Notes under the pieces: generated by a model | The model's input: the letters and a program-made list of their open reading frames with translations, nothing else | Database searches by the model: none | What the model was told of the DNA's origin: nothing | Shown here: piece after piece, positions 20,003-32,528 of the stretch | Numbering within the stretch: the stretch's first letter is position 1 | Layout: each line of letters opens with the position of its first letter | Made by a program: the position numbers and the translations under genes | DNA from: Lepidurus packardi | Lineage: Eukaryota; Arthropoda; Branchiopoda; Notostraca; Triopsidae | Direction: 5' to 3' | Length of the DNA: 64,000 nucleotides | Assembly: GCA_023053545.1 (NCBI GenBank) | Contig: JAKZAN010000002.1 | Location: 7,188,790-7,252,789 of the forward strand

Positions 20003-21001
20003 ACTTATAGCGAACTACTCCTTCAAATAAACAAAAATATTAACTTTACAAAAAGGTCGCGAAAATACTAGTACAGTAAACCCTCCAGCATTTATGCGGC
20101 CGATTGGGACCGTAAAAACATGGCGTAAATTAAAAGTATATTAAGCGAACCGTTTATAACGAATTAATGAACCGGACATAATGACGCATAAAATTGCTTA
20201 AATTAGGACAAATTCTTCAAACGCGTAATCAGGGACCTAGTAAATGGAGGGATTACTAGGTACAGCACATCTACAGCGCCCATAACATACAAAATACGAA
20301 ACAGCCTTCTCACTCATTGACGGCTACGTGTTAGAATTAGTAGCTGTTTTGTCGCTTTGTTTGTTTGTAAATGTATGTAAGTAGCTTAAATATAACATAT
20401 TGGATGAAGGTTGAGAGTTTAATGTTTTCGGCTTGATTCTAGATTATATCATGCCAAGTTGCGTAGGTTTAAGGGTAGAGTATAGAAGTATAGGTTAGTT
20501 AGGTTAGGTTTTTTCTAGAATATTCTCATTTGTTTATTGCACTATTTAATTATTGTTTTATAGTTTAGCATTTGCTTTCGCTCAAATTATGGTTTCGCAT
20601 TTTTAGCTACAGCACATCTTGTGGGATTTCGCAGAATCTTTCCCGGTGTCACTATTTTGCATTTCCATTACGTCCACGGCTCCACACGCCATGAACCACA
20701 AACTGCTACAAATTGCCCGTTTTTGTAATGCGAATCGCTCTAAAAATGATGACGTAGCTTGCTATGTCAACAAGCCATGACATGGAGCAATTTACTTTTT
20801 CATTACAGCGGTGAAAACCCATTATACATTCCCCATATGTTTTGCTTCAACCCATAAACTTATTCTCAACCCATTCTCCACAACTAAGCCAACTTGAGGA
20901 GAACGTCACAAACTATGCCAAGTGAGTCTAACAATTCTTAGTATATCCCGCTTTAAACAGTTCTAATTGGACTTCCGATTTGGATTTTTTTAGGTTTAGC
21001 C
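20003..21001. other. Intergenic region between RAD17 and the GALNT gene
   Basis: About 1 kb between divergent genes. It contains a small MITE-like element (20074-20259) and a short run of TTAGGTT-like repeats near 20490-20510. No ORF of note. It should hold the 5' ends of both genes. Confidence 0.6.
20074..20259. mobile_element. MITE-like element with short inverted ends
   Basis: Left end CAGTAAACCCTCCA and right end whose complement is TAGTAATCCCTCCA, about 186 bp apart. The CAGT-start with a CCTC block resembles pogo/Tigger-type ends. No coding capacity. Target duplication is not clear. Confidence 0.45.
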
Positions 21002-23334
21002 ATGATACTTCGAAGAAGATTTGCAACTCTCATTAAAACCGGCTTGTGTCTAAGTGTCCTCGCCTTATTCCTCATATGGATTTCATCCGGACTGCAAGAA
21101 ACAACTTCTTCCCAATTCCCAGATAACCAAGAAAGACTCGTGCAAGACAAGAACCCCAAGCCTCAAAAACTCTCCAATCCTGTTCTCCAGCCTCCAGACA
21201 TCAATCCAAAACTCACTGCCAAATATGATGCCGAGATTTTTGCTGACGAAGCTAAAATCGTTCCCGGTTTAGGCGAAAATGGCGCTGCTGTTTCCTTAGA
21301 TGGCGACGAAGCCAAATTAGCCGAGAAGTTAATGAAAACTGAAGCGTTCAACATTGTCGCGTCAGATAAGATTGCATATAATCGCTCGCTAAGCAGTTCC
21401 GTACCCGAAGCCTGTCAAGAGCAAAAGTTCGACTCGATTCTTCCCTCCGCTTCCGTAATCATCATTTTCACTAACGAAGCCTGGTCCCCGTTAATTAGGA
21501 CCATCCATAGCGTCCTAAACCGCTCGCCAGCCCAGCACCTCAAAGAAATCCTCTTGGTAGACGATTTCAGCGACAGAAGTGAGTTAATTTCTGTACAATT
21601 TTTATTTTTAACCAAACTTTTAACCAACATTTCCCTGAATTTTTAGCTGAATTGCAAGGCAAACTAGAAAGATATATCCAAACTCGACTACCTTCTAAAG
21701 TGCGTTTGGTGCGCTTAAAAGAACGACACGGTTTAATTAAAGCACGGCTGGCTGGAGCCCAAGAAGCTAAGGGTGACGTCCTCATTTTCCTCGATTCCCA
21801 TTGCGAAGCAGCACAGATATGGTACTTCCTTTTCTTTTTTAAAAAAATAAAATAAAAAAAAAGCGCAAAGCTCTTTAAAAATAATATATTGTTTAAAGGC
21901 TTGAACCGCTTTTACAACGAATTAAAGAAAACAGGAGAGCTGTGGTGGTCCCAATTATCGAAGTAATTGACGACAAGACTTTGGAGTATTATCGGGGAAG
22001 TCCGGGTTACTTCCAGGTGGGCGGGTTCACCTGGAGTGGCCATTTTACTTGGATAGAAGTAAATGAACAAGAAGTTAAACGTAGAGGTAATTCTCTCGCT
22101 CCCACGAGGTAAGAATATCGCTTCTGAAATATCAACTTCTGAAATTGGTGACTATCTAGGTCTCCTACCATGGCAGGGGGGTTATTTGCTATGGATCGGA
22201 ACTATTTTTGGGAATTGGGCTCTTACGATTCAGGCATGGAAGTCTGGGGAGGGGAAAATTTGGAAATGTCCTTCAGAGTAAGATTTTATGCTAATTTCGT
22301 TACTAATTTGTTACGCTTTTTAAACGGTTTTAACAGGTTTTAAAATACGAGACTTTTTCTAGATTTGGATGTGTGGAGGCAGCTTGGAAACAATTCCGTG
22401 CTCTCACGTGGGACATATTTTCCGCTCATTTCATCCGTACACCTTCCCAGGCAATAAGGACACTCATGGCATTAATACAGCGCGTATGGCCCAGGTTTGG
22501 ATGGACGACTATAAGCGGTTGTTTTTTAAACACCGACCAGATCTTTTGGTAAAAACTTAAGACAAAATCTTGGGTAAAAACGCCTGCAGAAGCTAACGAA
22601 CTTTTGTTAGCAAATTGACATTGGAGATGTGACAGAGCGAAAGGAATTGAGAAAGCGGTTACAATGCAAGAGTTTTAAGTGGTTCTTGGAGAATATTATT
22701 CCAGAAAAGTTTATCCTTGACGAACATTCCTCTGCTTATGGAAACGTAACAGCATTTACTTTGTTACTTTTTAGTTCGATTTGGCTGGATTAAATTTGAT
22801 CTGTTTTCACTTCTAGGTGAGAAATGACGCTTGGGGGAAGTCTCTGTGTATGGATACATTGCAGAGAAACGAAGACATGAATTATATTATTGGATTTTAC
22901 CCTTGTCACGAAGAAGAGTCCATGAGTCAAGTAATACCAAAGAAATTTTAAGAAAGTACTGATTTTGGCCCTCACTTTCGGCAGTTTATGTCATTGAGTA
23001 AAACTGGACAGTTGAGACGAGAAGACATGTGTGCTTCAGTGGAGAATAAAGGACATGAAGGTCGTGCAGGGACTTCATTAGTGCGCATGAGTCACTGTGA
23101 TCAACGTGTGACTGACGAACAACATTGGGAGTTGACAGTTGTAAGTCTGAAATGGTACGTTTAGTTTTAATCTAATACCTATTCTTTTAGAGAAAAGAGC
23201 TAAAGAACAAAGGAACTGGGAAGTGTTTGGACCGTGGCGAATTTGTGACTATGACGGATGCTTTTGTGAGTGACTGCCAGGGAAGTGTCAGCCAGCGGTG
23301 GGAGTTTTCACATTACAACAAGGTCAACAGATAA
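21002..23334 (+). CDS. GALNT: Polypeptide N-acetylgalactosaminyltransferase
   Basis: Nine exons (21002-21578, 21647-21821, 21899-22108, 22160-22277, 22363-22548, 22611-22745, 22817-22930, 22985-23140, 23191-23334) give 604 residues, the usual size. It is a type II Golgi membrane protein with a signal anchor at about residues 13-31, then a stem, a GT-A catalytic domain with [12 protein letters not shown] and the metal-binding DSH (FLDSHCEA), the Gal/GalNAc-T motif with WGGENLE, and a C-terminal ricin-type lectin domain ending near CQGSVSQRW. It starts mucin-type O-glycosylation by adding GalNAc to Ser/Thr. The exact isoform was not decided. Confidence 0.94.
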
Positions 23335-23960
23335 AAGTTACAAGAGTGGGACGGAAAAGGTCCGAAACATCACTGCATGCCTTTTTTAAGGGGTATTTTT
23401 TTACGTAAAGAGGTTAAGGTTGTGACGTCAGACCACTGATAATACAGTAAGCGGGCAATTGTGTGATCAATAAAAGCACTATAGTTATACTACTAATTCG
23501 ACTTTTACTTTAGGACTTGTCAGTTTATTAGTAGACGACACTAAAATTCACTAGCAATAATGAATATTAAAAAGTGATAAGAGTTTAGGGCTTGTCAGAT
23601 CAAACAGTATCGACTTACCTTGGTTGGTCTTCTTTCTAATAGAGGCGATAAACTGCTGGATATTTTTGAAGCACAACACGTTAAAAACAGAACATTTTAG
23701 CACGTTGTTTACAAATTGCCATCAAGAGATCAAGCTGAAAGAAAGGCGTGGTCTAGTTTAATCTTGTTGGCGATACGACCGCCAAAGAAAAAGCGCCAAA
23801 ACGTACGAGCTAATATGAACGCAAATTAATTCCTTTTATTACCTGGATTACAGTTTATATAATTCAGAAAAAATTATGAAATTCAGAAACTTCGTCAGAA
23901 ACAGTGACTACATAAATTGTTTCGAATACATGGGAATGAAAGTAACACAAAAATCCTGCC
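23335..23960. other. Convergent 3' region between the GALNT and RNF17-like genes
   Basis: AT-rich sequence of about 630 bp holding both 3' UTRs. An AATAAA at 23469-23474 is a plausible polyadenylation signal for the GALNT gene. Nothing else was recognised. Confidence 0.5.
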
Positions 23961-26900
23961 TTAAAAGTTCAAAAACGGTTTCACCATATCACTTTCCATG
24001 AGATTCTTATAAAGGACAATTTCGTCCGATCCTTCTTTGCCTATTAGTTCGCATACAAATGGTTGAACGCTCTACAAATATTTTGTTAGTCATATTAACA
24101 AGATGCGACGAAAATCAAAATTAACTATACCTGAATTCGAGCTTGGAAACTTTTGCCCAACAATTGCGCCAATTGCAATTCTACTGACTTTGCGTCATCA
24201 CTAGCTTCTAACTGGTACGGAAGATACGTTTTCACCACAAACGTGGGTACTTTTAAAAACTCCCTGGGCAAAAACCGTAGTCTATATCCAAAGTATTAAA
24301 ACTTTTTTCCCAAACGGAATGTTAAATATCGCCTACTTATCCAAGCTGACTGTCTCAACATTTCCATAATCTACAAATAAAACTGTAGCAACAGACTTTC
24401 CTTTATCATCCACGTTCACAGCCTCGACCAGGCCCCTATACCAGAACTGATCCACTTCAAACACCGCACAACAGACCATTCCTATCAAATAGTTTTAAGA
24501 ACCCTTTACATAACTAATCAACGAAGCTCCTAAATTACCTGGTCTAACGTTCGTCAAATTAGGAAACGTGTGTGCTTCCAATCCCAACTTCTCTAACAGT
24601 TCCAAAAACGTTCGAAGATGCTCAGTCCACTACGAAAACACATACAAATAATTCAAACCAATCGATAGAAACTAATTCAAATATTGCTTTCTAAAGTTTG
24701 AAAAAAAAGTACCGTATTGACGAAGGGGATCAGATCCGGATTGGGATCCGCTTTCAAGGCAAAAGGTGGTAAAGGCTGAAGCCAGACTTCATTAGCACTA
24801 GCGACTGCAGTAACTTGGGCCAAAAAACTAACTCCTTTACCCTGAGGCACCAGCAGTGGCCGATAAACGGCTTCTATGTCGTCGACCTCGAAACTCTGAC
24901 CGAAATCCGTCCCCAGACCGTCGTTTCCAGCCTAACAATGGCAACAAAATCGATCATAAATAACTTAAAAAATTAATCAACAATATCGATACTGAGAAAA
25001 ATACGAAATAAGAAGTACTTCTCCGTCCAATGAAAGTGGCTGGATACTGCTCGATATGGAAACGTCAACATCAGCATCTTGAACGTCCTCGAAACTTTCA
25101 CAAACTTCCGTTTCCGGGGACTGACACCCCCATTTGGCGCCCCCTGTATTTACCAGCAACTGGCCAATGTTTAGCCCGTTTGACAAGACGGATAACTTCA
25201 CCTTGGAATGAGAATTTCAGGTAAGTATTGAACAAACGTTACAAACGGAATCAAAATATCTTCAAATTTTTCGAAATAAAAAAACTTACCTTCGGGATCT
25301 CTCCCTTTTCCTGAACCATTACTAGACATTCTCTATCCACAACTAATTTATGCAGGAAATCCAAAGTGTCGTAATCCCATTCAGTTCCCTTGTCCTAATT
25401 CGATAAATAATTCGCAAATCAGGAAAATTAAAAAAACACAATGTAACTTAAAATGGCATAAATGAAAATAAAATAATAGTAATACTAATAAAAGAATACG
25501 TAAAATTATTCTAGAGTTGAAAGTGACAAGTGGAGAAAAACTGACCGGAATTAGGTTAAACAAGACGCATTTCCGGACTTGTAGAGGAACATCAGTAAAC
25601 AGCACCGTTTTCCTCAACTTTTTCCTGTCGATGTCAATCTGGGTCCCGTAATCGACCAATTCGACACCCACTTCTTGTTCCTCCACCTTAACCTGAAAGT
25701 TTGAACGTTTATCAAATCACTCTCAGCTTCAAATCGAAACTTCTCACCTCCAAGACCTCCCCACGGTGCCAATGGTCATCTATATCGTAATGCACGGAGC
25801 ACATCTGCCCCGGGAACCAGTAAGTATCTTCTGGTTCTGCCTCAGAGCCCTCGAACTCAGCATCCAACACAGCTTGCATATTGGCAAGGCATTCTCCTGC
25901 AAAACAAATCCGAACGAACCATTTCTGTTAACCAAATCTTCAACAAAAATGTTTGATCATAGCCGCGTTCGTTTTGTAAGTTCGACTTAAACTTAAGCTG
26001 GCTTTACACTAGTCGAAGCACGCGACAGACGACAGACACTCACGGAAAAAAGGCCTATCCTGTGATTGGCGGAACTGCTTTTGTTGCTTGTGTGCCGATG
26101 CCAAAAGTAGTACAGCAGTGAACTCTGTCATCAATCTGTCTGACTGTTTCTGCTTTCTTCCGTGGGTGTCGGTCTATTTGACAGTCTGTCTTGTTTCGAC
26201 ACGCCGACAGGCCTGTGCAAAGCCAGCTTTAAACTAGTCAAACTTCCGTGATTTACGTTTCTAAGCGTTCGTTTTAGTCTAAACTTCGAAACTTTACGGA
26301 AGTCTACTTGGAAAGTCCGAGTCCAAAACGAACGGTTACAAGCATAAGTTTACAATTGCTCCACCCATGGGGCGGTGCTTATCGAAAATAAAGAATATAT
26401 GAATTGTTCGTTTTCCGAGTATGGATGTCAATAACAAATTATGGTTTTGTTCTGTGGGGCAGTTAACTTCTTCCATCTTGAATCAGTTTTTAGTATTATC
26501 CGGACAATTGAAGATGTGGCTGAGGAAGATGTTGTCGGAATAATTATCTCCCATTGGTTGTTTGCAACTTACGCTACTTCGTATCCCAAAGTTCAATACT
26601 TCGATGGCAAAATCGCTGATAGCCAATGAAAATAATTTAAAAAATAATAAAAATACGTTCAAAGTAGCATATTCTTGAAAAGCACAGTCTCTCGGCATGT
26701 GCATAATAAACAAAGGGATTAAATACACAAGGGGCGGGGTTAAGTTTAAGTCTGGGCACATGAGTACTTGTTATAGACTTGCTTGACTTGAGGCCAAAAC
26801 TAGAAGTCGACTAGCTAAATAAACTCTTGTAAGCCCGAAGTTTACCCACCTCAAATTCTTATAAGCGCAAGTCTTGTTCCAACTTTTAAGTCGACTTAAA

Positions 26901-29900
26901 CTTTCATCAAAACGAACGCGGCTCATGTTACCTTGAGTTCGATCTTGGAGGTACACTCTTCCTTTCATGTCCACCCAGGTAGGAGTGGCCTTAAACATCT
27001 TCTGCACGGTTTCGGTTCGTAACCATGTTTTCTGTGGCAAAGTTTCCAGCCTTCGAACGACGGGCGGTAAAGCTGGTAAGGGATTCTCGAAACTTTGTTC
27101 AATGACGTCAAAAGACAATGATTCTTTCAAAAATCCGCACCTGCAAAAAAACAATAAAGTGGATAGAATTTCATAAAGAAAAATGAGTTGGATTTTACAA
27201 AAATAGGTAAAAAAACAATCTGTTACCCTTTAATTGGCAAGGCCAGTCCCTGATCCAGTAGCTCTTGGTTGAGAAAGTGAGTTTGGACAATATCCGGCTT
27301 TAATGCCGCACCCTGGTGCCAGATTTCGCAGTAAAAATTAACTGGAAAAGACTCATTCACAGGTTCTCCCTGTTTTTCGATGTAACGGTGCTTTAGGAAG
27401 GGGTTATTCAAGCTCGCTTGAATGCTCTCTTTCGACAAAAAGGTCCACTTTGCCCCTCCCGCAGGCTGAACCCCTGCTAGGTGAACACGAAGAGCCGAAG
27501 TTGGAAACCGGCAAAAGTCCACCACTAAAGGAAAGAGTTCCTCGCAAGGTACGGCACCCAAGGTACTCCCAGCATCAATTAGAAACACTCTTGCAGTTCC
27601 CCTGGCTTCCTCTAACGTTTGAATCTTCCCTCGTTGCCACGGATAATGTTCTTCAGTACGAAGCATACACAAATCGCCTACGTTCCATTTCTTAGAAACA
27701 TTTTCCTCTGGCACGAACTGCTGCAACCGCTCCATCATTCTTAATAAAGGTAAAATTAATTACTTCAAAACTGAATAAGTTATTCTTTTTACCTTTCGAT
27801 ACTAGGTTCCAGCCTGAGGATGCGAACTACAATACATCCCGGTGATTCGCAACCCAAAACACTCACTTCAACTCGCTTCCTGTTTTCCGCAGGCGCAGAA
27901 ACTTCACCATCTTCTTCCAATTTCATTGGCGGATTTAATTCGTCGTTAGAGTACTCCAATTCGGGTAGTGTCGCCGCTTCAGCTTGCGCGTAAAAATGCT
28001 CAAACTCAGCAATCGATTCCCGTACTTTCAACTGACGTGAAAAAGAAATAAATCACAAAATACATTTAAAAAAATGAATTAGTTCCCAATCAAAATTACC
28101 CTCATGCTCCTTTCATCAGACGTAAACGGCTTTCGTTTCGGCTTGGGCTTCTTACTGACAATCGGACAAGGATTCTCCTCCATCACAGACCTAAATAGTA
28201 ACACACATTAATGACAGTGACTGACTTTAGATTTAACTTACCCTACGGACTCGTAAACGGCAAATCCTTCAGCCGCCAAAACTCGATTAATCGGAATTAC
28301 TTTCGTCTGATGCACAACTCCTTTTTGAAAAGGCGTTAAGTTGACAATAAGCTGATACTGACGTGTGGGCTTGGGAAAAAAGCGAAAGGAACCCACGCCT
28401 CCCTGACTTATGCCGACTATCTCCAGCAAAAACTCCCTATGCAACGTCAACTTCAAAAAACGGTGCAGAGCGGCGCTTGTCCATGGTAAACGCTGTGTCT
28501 GATTCGGAGAATGATTCCTCTTGTTATCTTTCGCATTCACATGAGCCAATTTGCAAGAGATCGCCTAAAGAAAACCCACCTTAAACCAGTTCCTTTTTCG
28601 ATAAACTTAAGTTTTGAAATATTTATACCATTGCAGGCAAAGCCAAGAATTTTTCGTCAATTGTGAGTAGTTTTGACACGTCTAGCTTCTCCGTGTTGCC
28701 GTAATCTACGTACCGCACGAAGGCAGTACGGGGATCACAAACGTCCTCAATTTGCGCCCGATACCATCGATCATCCTTTGAAAACTGGGCAACGCATAGC
28801 GTCCCCTTGCGAGGATGAAGAATGGCCCACATCTTTACAATATTGCCTCGGTTATAGTACCTCTGCAAATCTTCACTCAAACTCATCAATTGTTCACCCC
28901 CAGACATCTAAACAAAAAAATCGGTACAGATTTTGTTATGCAACATTCGGATTCATTTTGTACCAACTGGACGTAAAAGTTATGGGGAGTGCACACGTAG
29001 CTGACTAGACCCACTTTCTTATCCCCCACACGGATGTCAGAGTCAAAGAGGGCATACTTCTTGGAGGGTTCCTCCACAGCTCGCTTTTAAACCCAAAAAA
29101 AAAAAATTAATTCGAGTCGGAATTTTTTTCGCTCATAAGAGTTTACGTGTAAAGTGTTCATATCTCTATAGCGTGCTATTCCCAAGTGAACTAACGTGTG
29201 CGTAACGGCCATACTGCTTTTGTTCTGGAACCCGAAAGGCTCTCGAGTGACCAAATCCACGTAATTCAACGACCCTTCGGACCTTATTTCCACTAGCGTC
29301 AATTTTTCACTAAGAAAAAGGTAAAAGTTAACCGAAAAACACGTATAAAGAATAATGTTACTTTCCAAGCAGTTGTTTAAACTCGCGGACATGACTTGGG
29401 GTCCAATGGACACCTTCCGTGGGTATGATATTCTCCAAACTGCAATGTAGAACCAACGGTGGAATGGCTAAAAGCCTTTGCGGCAACTCTCGAATCCTTT
29501 TTGTACAGAAAGTGAGCAAACTAAGTCGATTAAGGTCCCAAATTAGTAAAATTTAACAGTTCTCACGCTGAAACTGGAACCACAAACTGCTCGCCCGAGT
29601 CAATGCACTGGCCTTCAATTAACTGAGACGCGTGGGGCGATCTGGTTATCGCTTTAGGCCCACTAATGACGCGTAGCCGTCTGCAATAATTGCCAGCTGG
29701 ATTGCGCATCACATAGACTTTATCTAAGTAGAATTTAGTCATTATTTGACAACTAAGACTGCTCGTGATATTTACTAGGGAAGATTTGAGTTAGACAGGG
29801 CTGCGAGAAGGCTGATTCCGCCAATTCTTGCAACTGTTCAATCAGCGAAAGAAAAAGAGGCTCATCTCGCACTCGACGAACACAAAACTCCAGTGGATCC

Positions 29901-32096
29901 ACTAAATGCGTCACTCTTACCAAACTTTCGTGGGTTCTAGGCGGTGCGATAGCTTTGGTATGGCCCAGGGGGATTGAAATTGCCAAGTCAGAACCGCCTG
30001 AGCAAAATGTTTCAGTTTTAAATCGCACAATCGTTAATAACTACTACTGGAATTAACGGAAGAGGTGGCCAAGAGTACAGGTAATGGTGATGTGCATTCC
30101 TGTTCTTTTCCAATTTTTTCGACGACTGGAACTAAATATAACTTAGAATTAGCCCGAATCTGACTCGAAATGACGATTTACCAGGTGTTTGGGGTAGTTC
30201 CAATACTGGCTGTTCATGTTCAATAAGTTGCTTTAACTGTGTTTTCTGAGCCTCAGTTAAGCTCCCCACGGGAACAACTTCCCACACATTCCCTTTAGCT
30301 TTTGGTTTGAAGGTAAATAAACGCTCTGAAAAAGCTTTAACATCCCCGAATTCAACCCTAAGCCCAAACGCGCGCCCTGTAATAACTGATCAATTAATAT
30401 TGGGAATATTTACTCAAAAAAAGGGGGGTTATTTGTCTCTGGAATTGCTAGCTGAAGTTGCTCGCCTTCTTTAACCAACAAACATGACGGCACTTCCAAT
30501 ATCCTTTCAATTTCTGCTTGTACTAAACCAAAATTTGTAACTCCTGTATAAAATGAAAACGAGTTTCATATATATATGATAATGGAGGTTTAAGGAACAC
30601 CAAGTTAGAATAGAGAGACTGTACCACGGATTGGATCTTTGCCTTGAGATCCTATGATTTGCTTCAAAGTTTGCAATTCTTTTTCGTTGTTTTTGAAACG
30701 CTTAAATTCGGTGGTCAAAGCTTTGGTTTCTTGAGTAAATGCTTCTTCTAACTTAGTCAATGCATCTTTTTCCGCTAGTTGGAGAATGCTATGAAAAGAC
30801 AGGAATTCTTGCTTCATTTTCTCCATCATTTTCTTCAAATTTTCGCGATTTGAACCGATTAGCCGTTCCATAGCCTAAGAAAACGGTTTTAAATCCATTT
30901 GCTGATCATTTGAAGTTTTACTTGTTTTGAAAAGGTTAAATTATTGAGAACGTCTTCAAGACATGGCTCGAGCTTCTTTAATTTACTACTGTATTCTTCA
31001 TTCTGCGAAATAATAGAAGAATTCAAATATGGGATTATCGTTTCGGATTTACCTGAGATTCAAGTTTCACAGGAATATGGTCTTTATGAGCTGCCAGCGA
31101 TATACAATTAATGCACATTAACTGGTCGTCGTCTTGACAGAAATATTCGATCGGGCAATGCGGATGAGAAGGGCATAACCTGGGATACCAGTAATTTCCT
31201 GGTGGGCTGTGCATGCCGTCGACATTGGTGACAGAAATTTTCTTGTGGTGACACAACGTACGGTATATATGAACCTTAAAGATTTTGTTTACAATATTTA
31301 AAATACAACAGGACTCTTTAAATAGACAATTATTATTACTTTGCAGAAACATGGGTCACAGTAGTGTGAAGAACAATTCTGGCAATAGCAATCTGCTGAC
31401 GCTGAGAGGCATTCCATACAAGTTTCACCTATATTTAGATTACATAAAGGGGATTAAAATTCGCAGATTTTTTTTATTCTTACCATCATGGGATTCTTGA
31501 GGAGACTGAGCAGCCTGATTAGGGATATTTGACACAAGTGGGGAGGAACGTTTTGATTTTCTGTCATTGAGACTGGCTCCAGCTGGCAAGAACGTGAAAT
31601 TAGGCCTGGAGGAAACGACAGAAAGTTCTTGGGATTTAAAAAAAAAGAAATGGATCATGCTTGAAGCGTATTACTCTACTCGTAGAAAGGTCCTTCTTTT
31701 GGCCTCGAGCCAGCCAAACAAGTAATAGTTCGGCTCGACATCGGAGCCAACAAATGGAATGAAATTCTGGGGTAGTTCTGTACTGTTTTCGCAAAGTGAG
31801 CATGTCACATTGCCGGTTTCTGTGGACGGTTGAATGAGAGCTGATTTCTGTTGCTTCAGTATGGATCTCTGGGCTTTATGCACGCAGCTTAGGCATATAG
31901 AATGTCCACACACTAGAAGCATGGGGTGGTGCGGTATGAATACATTCTTCGATTCTATAAAAAGTGACATGAGAATTTGGTGGAGGATTCTGCAAGTTAA
32001 ATACGACTGTTTTTTTAATGAGGTTCTACCTTTTGAAGAGAATATTTGTTTGCAATTTGGGCACACAGGTGTTCCGAGTTTATTCTGATGTGCCAT
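23961..32096 (-). CDS. RNF17: RNF17/TDRD4 (Qin-like) RING, B-box, coiled-coil, multi-Tudor protein
   Basis: Exons at the 5' end are 32030-32096, 31675-31954, 31484-31605, 31340-31428, 31053-31274, 30922-31011 and 30625-30874, all in phase; the last is 23961-24071. Middle exons were traced but one junction near 30430 is unresolved. The protein starts [16 protein letters not shown]...CGHSICLSC...CSLC, then Cys-rich B-boxes ([19 protein letters not shown]...CINC), and a coiled coil (30625-31011). Tudor repeats follow, best seen at 28623-29077 ([14 protein letters not shown]), 27223-28031, 25381-25896 (VDYGTQ) and 24130-24660 ([15 protein letters not shown]), with a weaker one at 29450-30030. Tudor domains bind methyl-arginine tails of Piwi proteins, so a germline piRNA role is expected, as for mouse RNF17 and fly Qin. 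One intron holds a 963-bp mobile element. Confidence 0.9.
25961..26923. mobile_element. 963-bp non-autonomous DNA element in an RNF17 intron
   Basis: Ends are inverted repeats: AGCCGCGTTCGTTTTG at 25961-25976 and its complement at 26908-26923, with further matching AAGT-CGACTTAAACTT blocks just inside. Flanked by CAT on both sides (25958-25960, 26924-26926). The intron (25897-26931, 1,035 bp) would be 69 bp without it. No transposase is present. A smaller inverted pair (AAGCTGGCTTT...AAAGCCAGCTT, about 25994-26231) lies inside and may be a nested insertion. Confidence 0.8.
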
Positions 32097-32528
32097 AGCA
32101 CTTTTCAAAATTCAAAGAATATTTGGGTATTTGGGGTTTCGGGCATGGATCTCCAAACGTTTGGAGCCAAACTACGAACTAAAATACTTGAGGCCCATTT
32201 GCAATTCCAGCGTTCATTCTGCAAGTTCGGGGTTCAAAATTCGGAAACATTTCCGGAGCGATTCATAAAGAAATCTTAGTTTATGAAATTTTTAGCTGTG
32301 ACAACAGCTTAATATATCGTCCAGACTTTAGCCTTGTCGTTATAATTATTTATTTGAAAAAAAAAGAAGAAAAAGTGGCATCATGCCCAGTCCATATTTT
32401 TCCTTACGACTCGTTTTATTATGAGTCTTTGATCTCAAACTAGCACACACATTTTGTAGTCAAGTATACGGAATTTCGGAACCCAATAGTAGTCTAGCGA
32501 CTAGTAGTCTAGTGAATAGAACGACACA
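32097..32528. promoter_or_regulatory. Divergent upstream region of RNF17-like and carotenoid oxygenase genes
   Basis: 432 bp between two start codons on opposite strands. It must hold both 5' UTRs. No specific promoter motif is recognised. Confidence 0.4.

Noticed and set aside
20485..20512. Telomere-like TTAGG repeats
   Set aside because: Only a few imperfect TTAGGTT units; not an array.
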